Of a stretch of 64,000 bases of DNA, positions 43,985 through 52,547 are shown piece after piece (position 1 is the stretch's first letter; each line of letters opens with the position of its first letter). Source of the stretch: Paraburkholderia metrosideri (GTDB taxonomy: Bacteria; Pseudomonadota; Gammaproteobacteria; Burkholderiales; Burkholderiaceae); the NCBI RefSeq assembly GCF_904848625.1, contig NZ_CAJHCP010000010.1:186001-250000 (forward strand), in the 5' to 3' direction. Below the pieces are notes generated by a model. That model was not told where the DNA came from. It was given only the letters and a program-made list of their open reading frames with translations, and ran no database searches. Made by a program: the position numbers and the translations under genes.

Positions 43985-46600
43985 ATGCTGAAGTCATCTA
44001 TTGTCCGTCTCGTCGCCTATTCGGTGCGCCACCCGCTGCGGGTTCTGGGCGCGTCGATTGTGCTCGCCGTTCTGAGCTGCATCTACGTAGCGCATAACTT
44101 CAAGATCAACACGGACATCAGCCGTCTCATCGAAACCGACAAGCACTGGACGGCGCTCGAAAACGCGATGAGTCAGGCCTTCCCGGATCGGGGCGACACC
44201 GTGCTGGTCGTGGTCGAAGCGCGCGCGCCGGAATTCGCCGACGCCGCCGCCAATGCGCTGACCGCCGCGCTCAAAGCCGATCCGAAGGAATTCGTCGCGG
44301 TCTCGCAGCCCGCAGGCGGCCCGTTCTTCGAACACAACGGCCTGCTGTTTCTATCCAACGACGAGGTGATGTCCACCACCTCGCAACTGGTCCAATCGCG
44401 CCCGCTGGTCAATGCGCTCGCGCATGATCCGAGCCTGGCCGGCCTTGCCGGCACGCTGACAACGAGCTTGCTGTTGCCGCTGCAACTCGGTCAGGTGAAG
44501 CTCGGCGACATGAGCCACCTGCTGTCGCAAAGCGCGAATACGCTCGACCGCGTGCTGGCCAATCAACCGGCGGCCTTCTCGTGGCGCGCGCTGGTCGACA
44601 AAAGCACGCCGACCGACCCGGCCCGCGCGTTCGTCACCGTCCAGCCGGTCGTCGACTATGACGCGCTGGAACCCGGCGCAACGGCCTCCAAAGCGATCCG
44701 TAATATCGCTGCTTCGCAGCACCTCGACGCGCGCTACGGCGCCACGATTCGTCTGACCGGCGAGCAGCCGCTCGCAGACGAAGAGTTCGCGTCGGTGAAA
44801 GACGGCGCGGTGCTCAACGGTATCGGTACGTTCATCGTCGTACTGGTTATCCTGTGGCTCGCACTGCGTTCCGGCCGCATGATCGCCGCCGTGTTCATCA
44901 CGCTGTTTGTCGGGCTGGCCATCACCGCCGCGCTCGGTCTGATGATGGTGGGCGCACTGAACATGATCTCGGTCGCGTTCATGGTGCTGTTCATCGGGCT
45001 CGGGGTCGATTTCGGCGTGCAGTTCGGCGTCAAGTACCGCGAAGAGCGCAACCGCGACGATCGTTTGTCTGCTGCGCTAATGCACACCGCGCACAGCATC
45101 GGCGTGCCGCTGACCCTTGCGGCCGTCGCGGTCGCGCTGAGCTTCTTCTCGTTCCTGCCGACTGCGTATCGTGGCGTGTCGGAGTTGGGCCAGATTGCCG
45201 GCGTCGGCATGTTCGTCGCGTACTTCACGAACATGACCTTGCTGCCAGCCCTGCTGAAGATTTTCAATCCGCCGGGCGAAGCCGCTTCGCCGGGCTTCAA
45301 GCAGCTCGCTCCCGTCGACGACTTCCTCGACCATCACCGCAAGCCGGTGCTGATCGGCACGCTGATCGTCGTGATCGGCGCGACGCCGATACTTACGCAT
45401 CTGCGTTTCGACTTCAATCCGCTGCATCTGAAGGATCCGCATACGGAGTCGATGGCGACGCTGTTGTCGCTGAAAGATTCGCCGGAAGCCGCAGTCAACA
45501 ACGTGCATGTGCTCGCGCCTTCGCTCTCTGACGCCGGCACGATCGCCACGCGCTTGCGCGCGTTGCCCGAAGTGGGCCGCGTGACGACACTGAACACGTT
45601 CATTCCCGCCGATCAGCAGCAAAAGATGATGTTGATTGCGAGCGCCGCGCAGCAGTTGTTGCCCGCGCTGCAGCAACAATCCTCGCCGCCAGCCACCGAC
45701 GCCGTGCGCGTCGACGCCCTCAAGCGTGCGTCGAATCAACTCTCGCTCGCCGCCGACGATCACCCCGGCCCGGGCGCGGATGAAGCGAAGCATTTGTCAG
45801 CCACGCTGCAAAAACTCGCCACCGCCGACGCCGCCACGCGCGACCGCGCGGAAGTCGCGATGTCCGACACGCTGCGCATCGCACTGAAGCAGCTAGAAAA
45901 CCTGCTGCAACCCACCGAGATCACCCGAGACAATCTGCCGAAGGAAATCTCGTCGACGTGGTTGTCGAAAGACGGCCGCGCGCTGGTGGACATTGCACCC
46001 AAAGTCCAGCCCGGCACCGATCCAAACGACGACGCCATGCTCGCGCGCTTTGTCCGCGCGGTGAAGAAGGCCGAGCCGAACGCGATCGGCGGGCCGATTT
46101 CGATCCTGCATTCGGCTGACCTGATCATCAAGGCATTCCTGCAAGCCGCTGCCTACGCGTTGATCTCCATCGCGATCCTGCTGTGGATCGCGCTGCGGCG
46201 CGTCAGCGACATGCTGCGTACACTGGTGCCGCTGCTGGTGTCGGCGCTCGTGACACTGGAACTATGCGCGGCGTTCGGCATGCCGCTGAACTTCGCCAAT
46301 ATCATCGCGCTGCCGCTCATGCTGGGCGTCGGCGTAGCCTTCAAGATCTACTTTGTAATGGCGTGGCGCCACGGCCAGACTGGCCTTCTGCAGTCGAGCC
46401 TGACGCACGCCGTGCTGTTCAGCGCGGCAACCACGGCGACCGCGTTTGGCAGCCTCTGGCTGTCGCATCATCCGGGCACGTCGAGTATGGGTCGACTTCT
46501 GGCGCTGTCGCTGTTCTGTACGCTGGTCGGTGCAGTGGTGTTTCAACCGGTGTTGATGGGCAAGCCGCGCCAACGTCGCGCGAAGAATAAAGGAATATAA
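43985..46600 (+). CDS. hpnN: Hopanoid RND transporter HpnN
   Basis: The 871-residue protein has the RND layout in two halves, each with one helix, a large periplasmic loop and five clustered helices (first cluster near residues 275-430, second near 720-860). The first membrane cluster contains LFIGLGVDFGVQFGVKYREE. HpnN moves hopanoids from the inner to the outer membrane in other bacteria (family knowledge). It is followed by the MlaA gene after 2 bases, so the two are surely co-transcribed. Confidence 0.95.
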   Translation: MLKSSIVRLVAYSVRHPLRVLGASIVLAVLSCIYVAHNFKINTDISRLIETDKHWTALENAMSQAFPDRGDTVLVVVEARAPEFADAAANALTAALKADPKEFVAVSQPAGGPFFEHNGLLFLSNDEVMSTTSQLVQSRPLVNALAHDPSLAGLAGTLTTSLLLPLQLGQVKLGDMSHLLSQSANTLDRVLANQPAAFSWRALVDKSTPTDPARAFVTVQPVVDYDALEPGATASKAIRNIAASQHLDARYGATIRLTGEQPLADEEFASVKDGAVLNGIGTFIVVLVILWLALRSGRMIAAVFITLFVGLAITAALGLMMVGALNMISVAFMVLFIGLGVDFGVQFGVKYREERNRDDRLSAALMHTAHSIGVPLTLAAVAVALSFFSFLPTAYRGVSELGQIAGVGMFVAYFTNMTLLPALLKIFNPPGEAASPGFKQLAPVDDFLDHHRKPVLIGTLIVVIGATPILTHLRFDFNPLHLKDPHTESMATLLSLKDSPEAAVNNVHVLAPSLSDAGTIATRLRALPEVGRVTTLNTFIPADQQQKMMLIASAAQQLLPALQQQSSPPATDAVRVDALKRASNQLSLAADDHPGPGADEAKHLSATLQKLATADAATRDRAEVAMSDTLRIALKQLENLLQPTEITRDNLPKEISSTWLSKDGRALVDIAPKVQPGTDPNDDAMLARFVRAVKKAEPNAIGGPISILHSADLIIKAFLQAAAYALISIAILLWIALRRVSDMLRTLVPLLVSALVTLELCAAFGMPLNFANIIALPLMLGVGVAFKIYFVMAWRHGQTGLLQSSLTHAVLFSAATTATAFGSLWLSHHPGTSSMGRLLALSLFCTLVGAVVFQPVLMGKPRQRRAKNKGI

Positions 46601-46602
46601 GC

Positions 46603-47625
46603 ATGCAACTCCGTAACGCCGCGCTGACGCTCGCCGCTGCCGGCCTGATTTCCGGCTGTGCAACCGGTCCTGACCGCAAGCCGGGCGACCCGTTCGAACC
46701 GGTGAACCGCGCCGTGTTCAAATTCAATGATGGGCTGGACACGTACGTCGCCGTGCCGGTGGCCAAGGGTTATCAGAAGGTGACGCCGCAGCCGCTGCGC
46801 ACCGCCGTGAGCAACTTCTTTTCGAACCTCGGTGACCTGAGCAACGCCGCGAACGCGCTGCTGCAATTGAAGATCACCGACGCGACCGAAGACATCGTCC
46901 GGTTTGCGTTCAACTCCACGTTTGGACTTGGCGGTCTGATCGACTGGGCGACGCCGGCCGGTCTGCCGAAGCATCACCAGGATTTCGGGCTGACGCTTGG
47001 GCATTGGGGCATCCCGTCGGGGCCGTACCTCGTGCTGCCGCTGTTCGGGCCGAGCACGGTGCGCGACAGCATGGGCCTGATCGTCGACGTGAAGTTCAAT
47101 CCGTTGAACTACATGGAACCCGCGGTGCGTAACCCTCTGTACGTGCTGCAGTTCGTCAGTGTGCGGTCCGACCTGCTGGGCGCGACCGACCTGCTGCAAC
47201 AGGCCGCGCTCGACAAATATTCGTTTGTACGCGATGCCTACACGCAGCAACGCTTGACGCGTCTGCGCGGCACGAGTGATAACAACGCGCCGCTGCCGAA
47301 CTACGACGATCAGAGTGGTTCTGGCGCAGCAGCGCCGGCCGCAGGTGCGCCAGCCGCGGGCGCTCTGCCGAACTATGCGGACCCAGGCGATGCGGCGCAA
47401 GCGCCGAATGCAGCCTCCGGTGCCGCCACGATCGCTCCGTCTGACTTGCCGAACTACAGCGATCCGGGTGACGCACCGGCGAGCGGCGCAGCGGGCGCAA
47501 CGCCGGGCATGCCTGCACCAGCTACGGCACCCGCAGGCGCGTCAGACACCGCAGCGCCTGCGCCTCAACCCGCGGCCGCCCCAGCGGATAGCAAACAGCC
47601 CGCCGCAGCGCCGGCCGCGCAATAA
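46603..47625 (+). CDS. mlaA: MlaA/VacJ-family outer-membrane lipoprotein with repetitive tail
   Basis: The 340-residue protein has a lipoprotein signal with lipobox (LISGC, Cys19), then the MlaA domain (DPFEPVNRAVFKFNDGLD, NFFSNLGDLSNAANALLQ, STFGLGGLIDWATPAGL, GIPSGPYLVLPLFGPSTVRD). After about residue 225 comes an Ala/Pro tail with three copies of an LPNYxDxGD motif. MlaA removes mislocalised phospholipid from the outer leaflet. Its tight linkage to hpnN suggests a dedicated lipid pathway with HpnM. The tail is much longer than in E. coli MlaA (about 250 residues). Confidence 0.93.
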   Translation: MQLRNAALTLAAAGLISGCATGPDRKPGDPFEPVNRAVFKFNDGLDTYVAVPVAKGYQKVTPQPLRTAVSNFFSNLGDLSNAANALLQLKITDATEDIVRFAFNSTFGLGGLIDWATPAGLPKHHQDFGLTLGHWGIPSGPYLVLPLFGPSTVRDSMGLIVDVKFNPLNYMEPAVRNPLYVLQFVSVRSDLLGATDLLQQAALDKYSFVRDAYTQQRLTRLRGTSDNNAPLPNYDDQSGSGAAAPAAGAPAAGALPNYADPGDAAQAPNAASGAATIAPSDLPNYSDPGDAPASGAAGATPGMPAPATAPAGASDTAAPAPQPAAAPADSKQPAAAPAAQ

Positions 47626-47741
47626 CATTCGGATTCGGAGAAAGGAGGGCGCGCAACGCGCCTGAAGACGGAACACCCGGGCAGGATGTCTCACGAAGAC
47701 GAGTTCAAAGTCCGAACGAAGGCCAGGAATGAACTGAAATA

Positions 47742-47770
47742 CCGCTTCGGCACATCGCGCGCCGAAGCGG
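47742..47770. terminator. Strong hairpin between convergent genes
   Basis: CCGCTTCGGC (47742-47751) pairs perfectly with GCCGAAGCGG (47761-47770) around a 9-base loop. It lies between the stops of mlaA (plus) and the thioesterase (minus). There is no strong T-run on either side, so it is a likely but not classical terminator. Confidence 0.55.
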
Positions 47771-47815
47771 AAAAGCCTGGGAACAGCAACCGGATTCAGC
47801 GCCGTTTCACTGACC

Positions 47816-48301
47816 TCAATGCAGGCTGTCTACCTCGCTGCGCGATGCTGCAGCCACTCGCTCTTCCTCAACCGCCGCGGTCCCTTGCGGCACTGGCCGT
47901 GAGTTCTCGCGATACTGCGCGAACGCTTCCTCTGCGTAGCGAATCTGCGTGCGACCGTGCGGTGCCGGCTCGCCCTTTTCGTCGAGATTGACGAACACCA
48001 TCTTCTCGACGGTCAGAATGCTCTTGCGCGTGATCTTGTTGCGCACTTCGCAGCGAAGCGTGATCGAGGTCCGGCCGAATTGCGTGGCGGTCATGCCGAG
48101 TTCGATGATGTCGCCCTGACGCGCCGAGCTGACAAAATTGATTTCGGACATGAACTTGGTCACGACGCGCTGGTTGTCCAACTGGGTGATCGCGTAGATA
48201 GCCGCTTCTTCGTCGATCCAACGCAGCAGACTGCCACCGAACAGCGTGCCGTTCGGATTCAGATCTTCGGGCTTGACCCACTTTCTGGTATGGAAATTCA
48301 T
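47816..48301 (-). CDS. Acyl-CoA thioesterase, hotdog fold
   Basis: The 161-residue protein has the YciA/BACH-type hotdog sequence: NPNGTLFGGSLLRWIDEEAAIYAITQL with the catalytic Asp in RWIDE, and QGDIIELGMTATQFGRTSITLRCEVRNK. Such enzymes hydrolyse acyl-CoA in the cytoplasm. GGAG lies 8 bases before the ATG. The gene converges with mlaA; no functional link to hopanoids is evident. Confidence 0.9.
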   Translation of the reverse strand: MNFHTRKWVKPEDLNPNGTLFGGSLLRWIDEEAAIYAITQLDNQRVVTKFMSEINFVSSARQGDIIELGMTATQFGRTSITLRCEVRNKITRKSILTVEKMVFVNLDEKGEPAPHGRTQIRYAEEAFAQYRENSRPVPQGTAAVEEERVAAASRSEVDSLH

Positions 48302-48535
48302 TTGATACTCCGTGTTCGAGGCACCTTGGCTGGGGCTTTGCGTCCCTTAACCTAGGGTTAACACTGACATTGTATCAAACATAAGGGTTTTCCCTAGTAT
48401 TTCAATACCTGCTGAATTGAAGGCGAAAAAAAACGGCGCGCGGTGAACTGCACCTCAAAGGGTTAGATCGGTGTCCGAGGTTTGGGGGCACAGGTCGCAC
48501 GGGCGGACGGGGAAGCAACACACGGAGAGAACTCG
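48302..48535. other. Intergenic region
   Basis: No gene is seen in these 234 bases between the thioesterase promoter side and the stop of the DUF3828-like gene. The left part holds the thioesterase promoter. Confidence 0.4.
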
Positions 48536-49027
48536 CTAGTCTTTCGGGTCGTACTGGTGATAGCCCAGATATCCGTCTGTATCCTCAACCTTGGTGATTC
48601 TCCAATGACCGGCGTCCTTGACGACGAACACCACGAGGTCTTGTCTGTCCTGTGACGTCACTCCGAATGTCACCGGTATGACAGCTACCCCGCCGAGCAT
48701 AATCGCCGGATGCACGGTCAGAGTTTTGAGCCATATCTTTGGATCGAGGTCCTGGACGCGCGTGAAGTAATCGGTGTCTCCTGGCAGGCGATTGTGCCTA
48801 TAGTCGTCTCTCAATGTATTTACAGTGTTTCTCGACACGTAGCGGTAAATCGTATCGTCCATTAGCTGAAAGTATTGGGAGTTTCGTGCGTCCTGTTTTC
48901 CGATGTACCAGGTGTAAAACGACCTGACAACGGCTTCAGGGGTGCTTGGCCCTACTGCCGATGCAGGCTGCATCACGCCCAATACGATAACCAGCGTAGC
49001 GAATACCAGCAAAAGAAATTTTTTCAT
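48536..49027 (-). CDS. DUF3828-like periplasmic protein, probable immunity partner
   Basis: The 163-residue protein has a signal peptide (MKKFLLLVFATLVIVLGVMQPASA) and the DUF3828 pattern: TPEAVVRSFYTWYIGKQDARN near the N-terminus and WRITKVEDTDGYLGYHQY at the end, an NTF2-like fold. Its ATG stands 1 base after the stop of the preceding amidase-like gene (TGAaATG), so the pair is translationally coupled. Periplasmic location plus coupling to a cell-wall amidase-like protein suggests that it is the immunity protein. That role is inferred. Confidence 0.8.
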   Translation of the reverse strand: MKKFLLLVFATLVIVLGVMQPASAVGPSTPEAVVRSFYTWYIGKQDARNSQYFQLMDDTIYRYVSRNTVNTLRDDYRHNRLPGDTDYFTRVQDLDPKIWLKTLTVHPAIMLGGVAVIPVTFGVTSQDRQDLVVFVVKDAGHWRITKVEDTDGYLGYHQYDPKD

Positions 49028-49028
49028 T

Positions 49029-49376
49029 TCAGTCGTGACGATACATTTTGTACGCGGGTCGGTTCGTCCGATATTCGTGGCCTGGGTAAAAGCCACGCAT
49101 TTGTTTGAAATCAGAAATCCATATTTGCCCGTCAAACATCGCCATATGTCCCGACGTGTGCATGCCGGTTGCCTGAATGACCACGACATCACCCGCTTGC
49201 GGTTCGCCTTGCACCTCATAGAAACTGGCATTGACAAGCGATGAACCATAATCTTTGGCCAGGTTGGTGCGCGCCAGGTATATACCGCCCGCCTGAATGG
49301 CTTCTCGCGTGTACTGCGCGCACGCGCTAATGCTATTTGACCGTGCGTGCGATTGAAGATAACGCACCGCATTCAC
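49029..49376 (-). CDS. Amidase-like (CHAP/NlpC-P60 type) toxin candidate with disputed start
   Basis: Using the GTG at 49376 the product has 115 residues. It carries Cys19 in SISACAQYTREAI, His77 in SGHMAMFDG and Asp89 in WISDFKQM, the order of a cysteine peptidase or amidase of the CHAP/NlpC-P60 kind, and GDVVVIQ as in that fold. There is no signal peptide, as for type VI amidase effectors such as the Tae groups. A better-looking ATG at 49391, with AAGGAG (49403-49408, read in reverse) upstream, is in frame but hits TGA at 49385-49383. The gene is either started at GTG or interrupted by a nonsense codon. No vgrG, hcp or PAAR gene lies nearby. Confidence 0.7.
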   Translation of the reverse strand: MNAVRYLQSHARSNSISACAQYTREAIQAGGIYLARTNLAKDYGSSLVNASFYEVQGEPQAGDVVVIQATGMHTSGHMAMFDGQIWISDFKQMRGFYPGHEYRTNRPAYKMYRHD

Positions 49377-49391
49377 TTTGTCTCATGCCAT

Positions 49392-49737
49392 TTTTATCAA
49401 ATCTCCTTGATTAACGGGAATCTGATCTTCACCGCTATCGCAAACGGAAGTCTATTTTTGATATGAAATTTGACGAAAATTCACACGAAAGCGAATTGGG
49501 CTGGATGGCCTAAATCGCACCGCGCCACTGATCGCGCAGAGGCGCAGCGTTTGACGCGGGCGCGTCGCTGCTTTTAGAAAATGACGGGCGCCAGTCCATT
49601 TAGGTAGACAGCACTGACCGCGGACAGTACGACGTTTTTATGGTGCTTCACTTTCTCGGACCATTTTCGGAAGCTCGAACGGGTCTCTTGATACCGTCAC
49701 ACGCACGTGGAGTGCAACAACCAAAAAAACCATCGCG
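49392..49737. other. Intergenic region upstream of the toxin candidate
   Basis: About 350 bases without a supported gene; frames crossing it are shadows of hpnG. The part next to the toxin (about 49390-49500) is AT-richer than its surroundings, in keeping with a horizontally acquired cassette and its promoter. Confidence 0.45.
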
Positions 49738-49765
49738 AAAATAGAAAACGGCCCGCGAGGGCCGT
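49738..49765 (-). terminator. Intrinsic terminator of the hpnD-hpnE-shc-hpnG operon
   Basis: ACGGCCC (49748-49754) pairs with GGGCCGT (49759-49765) around GCGA. On the minus strand it is followed by TTTTCTATTTT. It lies 8 bases after the hpnG stop. Confidence 0.85.
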
Positions 49766-49772
49766 CTCATTT

Positions 49773-50504
49773 TCAGGCAATCGCCAGATCCAGCGCGCCT
49801 GCTTCTGTCATCGCCTGGCGCGCCCGGACCAGCGAGATCCGTGCGGCGCGGGCGTCGACGGCAACCTGGATCAGTGCGCCAAGTTGCGACGGTTGCCGCA
49901 TCAGTTCCCGCAAAATCGGGCCGAGCGCTGTGCTGCCATCGTCGCGCAGACCGGCCGTCGCGGCGGACGGCAACGTCCGCCAGGCCGGATCGACGATCGC
50001 GCGGCACACGGCGAACGGCACGCCGTGCGCTACGGCGGTCGCGCCGGCAATGTGCGACTCCATATCGACGGCCAGAGCGCCGGTTGCTCGATGCAGCGCG
50101 TGTTTGTCTGCGGCGGAGATCAACGGCGCGCTGACGGCCGCCATAACGCCGCGTTGTGGTCGCCCTGTGAGCGGTCCTGCGGTCATCGCCGCTGCAAGCC
50201 TGTCCGACCATGACCGGTCGGTTTCGAGCCGCCCAAACGGGCCTTCGACGGCATCCGCGATGATCAGCGAGCCCGGCTTCAGGTCCGGCGCCAATCCACC
50301 CGCCGTACCGAAACTCACAATACCGGAACACCCGCGTGCGACGGCTGCGTCCAATGCACGTTGCAGCAGATCGGAGCGCGCTGCGAACACCACCTCGACG
50401 CCCTTGCCGCGCGCAATCTTCGCTTCGAACGCCATGCCCGTCACCACGATCACCGGCAGACGGCCGTGGCCGGCATCGGCTGACGGCATTGCAGAAAGAG
50501 CCAT
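49773..50504 (-). CDS. hpnG: Hopanoid-associated phosphorylase HpnG
   Basis: The 243-residue protein is of the nucleoside phosphorylase fold: VIVVTGMAFEAKIARG, GIVSFGTAGGLAPDLKPGSLIIADAVEG and ALAVDMESHIAGATAVAHGVPFAVCRAIVD, with the Asp-Met-Glu-Ser motif that binds ribose. HpnG removes adenine from adenosylhopane to give phosphoribosylhopane. It starts 3 bases after the shc stop and is the last gene of the operon. Confidence 0.93.
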   Translation of the reverse strand: MALSAMPSADAGHGRLPVIVVTGMAFEAKIARGKGVEVVFAARSDLLQRALDAAVARGCSGIVSFGTAGGLAPDLKPGSLIIADAVEGPFGRLETDRSWSDRLAAAMTAGPLTGRPQRGVMAAVSAPLISAADKHALHRATGALAVDMESHIAGATAVAHGVPFAVCRAIVDPAWRTLPSAATAGLRDDGSTALGPILRELMRQPSQLGALIQVAVDARAARISLVRARQAMTEAGALDLAIA

Positions 50505-50507
50505 CCG

Positions 50508-52547
50508 TTACATCCCGACCGTGACGCGCGTGAGCCCATTGCGCGTCAGATGACGGAAGCGCGCCAGCGCCCACAACGGGAAGAATTTGCGATAACCGTG
50601 ATAACGCAGATAGAACACACGCGGGAAACCGGTCGCGGTAAAACGCGTTTCGTCCCACAAACCATCCTCGCGCTGTTCGCGCTGCAAATACTCGACACCA
50701 CGCGCCACGGCTTCGTGATTGACTTCGCCGGCCGCCATCAGACCCATCAGCGCCCATGCGGTTTGCGAAGCCGTGCTCGGCGCACGTTCGTAACCGCGAT
50801 AGTCGAGCTTGTAGCTCTCACCACCTTCGCCCCAACCGCCGTCCGGATTCTGGATCGACAGAAGCCATTGCACCGCGCGTCTCATGCGCGGGTCGTCGTG
50901 CGGCATGCCGGCGGCGTTCAGCGAACACAGCGCCGTCCACGTACCGTAGATGTAATTCAGACCCCAGCGGCCATACCAGCTGCCGTCCGATTCCTGCTCC
51001 TGCAGCATGTAGGCGAACGCGCGCTGCGCCGGTTCGCTGTCTTGCGGAAATTCGCCGAGTTGCGCAAGCATCGACAGACAGCGGCCCGACACGTCCGCAG
51101 TCGGCGGGTCGAGGAGGGCGCCGTGATCGGAGAACGGAATGTTGTTCAGGTAGTACTGGGTATTCTCCGGCTCGAACGCACCCCAGCCGCCGTCGCTGCT
51201 TTGCATACCGACCACCCATTCGCGCGCGCGCGCAATCGCTTCGCGATCGACATCGGTTCGCGTGAGCGCCGCCGAGCGCTGCATGGCCATCGCGACCACC
51301 GCCGTGTCGTCGACGTCGGGGTAGTGCGCGTTGTTGTACTGGAACGCCCAGCCGCCGGGACGCACATTCGGCCGACGCGAGATCCAGTCGCCGCGCACGT
51401 CGAGAATCTGCAACGGCCGCAACCATGCAAGCCCGCGTTCGGCGGCCTGTTCGGCATGCGCTTCGCCGGTTTCAAGCAATGCATGCGCCGCGAGCGACGT
51501 GTCCCAAACCGGCGACAAACACGGCTGGCAATACGCTTCGTCTTCGTTGATCACCAGCAGCTTTTCGATCGACTGGCGGGCAATCGCGCGATTCGGATGA
51601 TCGGCCGGATAGCCGAGCACGTCGTACATCATCACCGAATTGGCCATCGCCGGGAAAATCGCGCCAAGGCCGTCTTCGCCGTTCAGCCGTTCGTCGACGA
51701 AGGCCAATGCCGCGCGCACCGCGCGCTCGCGCGTGGCTTTCGGGAACAGGCCGTCGACCGCGCGCAGCATCACGTCCACGCCACGGAACAGGCGAAACCA
51801 GCCCTCATGCTGATGCGGCGCCCGTTCGTTCAGGCCGACGTTGACCGGCGCGCCACGGAATACCTCGTCGATCCGTACACCACGCGGATTGCGCGCGAGC
51901 GGCCGCTTCGCATTGAGCACCAGCAACGGCACGATCACGGTCCGTGCCCAATACGACACCTTCGACAGATGGAACGGGAACCACTGCGGCAACAGCATGA
52001 TCTCGACGGGCATCATCGGCACCGCGCGCCACGACACCACGCCGAACAGCGCGAGCAGAATCCGCGTGAACACGTTGACGTTCTCCGCGCCGCCGTGCGC
52101 GAGAATCGCGTCGCGCGCACGGACCATGTGCTCGGCATCGACCGGGTCGCCGATCATTTTCAGTGCGAAGTACGCCTTCACGGTCGCGCTGACGTCGAGC
52201 GCGCCGTCGGTGAAAAGCGGCCAGCCGCCGTTGGGCAACTGGATGCGGCGCAGATAGCGGGCGATCTTCTGCTCCAGTTCCACGTTCGGCGTTTCGCCGA
52301 GGTAGTGGACCAGCAGCGCGTATTCGGCGGGAATGGTCGCGTCGGCTTCGAGTTCGTAGACCCAGTGGCCGTCGGGCTTCTGCGCAGCGAGAATCGCGTC
52401 GGTGGCGCGCGTGATCGCGGCGTCGAGCGATGCGGCGGGCGCTACGGCCGTTTGCATTTCCACGTCCAGTGCGGCGAGCACGGCGTCGGCATCGGCGGAT
52501 TCAGGCAGGACAGCGTCCAGCGGCTGGGCTTGAGATAAGTCGTTCAT
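50508..52547 (-). CDS. shc: Squalene-hopene cyclase
   Basis: The 679-residue protein has several QW repeats (for example IQLPNGGWPLF, MQSSDGGWGAFE, IQNPDGGWGEG) and the catalytic motif DVDDTAVV near residue 416. It cyclises squalene to hopene at the inner membrane. Length is close to the family norm of about 630-670, with a longer polar N-terminus of about 40 residues. The ATG overlaps the hpnE stop by ATGA (52544-52547). Confidence 0.98.
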   Translation of the reverse strand: MNDLSQAQPLDAVLPESADADAVLAALDVEMQTAVAPAASLDAAITRATDAILAAQKPDGHWVYELEADATIPAEYALLVHYLGETPNVELEQKIARYLRRIQLPNGGWPLFTDGALDVSATVKAYFALKMIGDPVDAEHMVRARDAILAHGGAENVNVFTRILLALFGVVSWRAVPMMPVEIMLLPQWFPFHLSKVSYWARTVIVPLLVLNAKRPLARNPRGVRIDEVFRGAPVNVGLNERAPHQHEGWFRLFRGVDVMLRAVDGLFPKATRERAVRAALAFVDERLNGEDGLGAIFPAMANSVMMYDVLGYPADHPNRAIARQSIEKLLVINEDEAYCQPCLSPVWDTSLAAHALLETGEAHAEQAAERGLAWLRPLQILDVRGDWISRRPNVRPGGWAFQYNNAHYPDVDDTAVVAMAMQRSAALTRTDVDREAIARAREWVVGMQSSDGGWGAFEPENTQYYLNNIPFSDHGALLDPPTADVSGRCLSMLAQLGEFPQDSEPAQRAFAYMLQEQESDGSWYGRWGLNYIYGTWTALCSLNAAGMPHDDPRMRRAVQWLLSIQNPDGGWGEGGESYKLDYRGYERAPSTASQTAWALMGLMAAGEVNHEAVARGVEYLQREQREDGLWDETRFTATGFPRVFYLRYHGYRKFFPLWALARFRHLTRNGLTRVTVGM

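Noticed and set aside
47686..47991. Plus-strand frame between mlaA and the thioesterase
   Set aside because: It crosses the hairpin at 47742 and the thioesterase 3' end and has no ribosome site.
49648..50757. Minus-strand 369-codon frame overlapping hpnG and the end of shc
   Set aside because: It is a frame-shifted shadow of hpnG, Arg/Gly-rich, and conflicts with two certain genes.
50550..52538. Plus-strand 662-codon frame opposite shc
   Set aside because: It mirrors the squalene-hopene cyclase gene, is Arg/His/Val-rich and has no recognisable domain.
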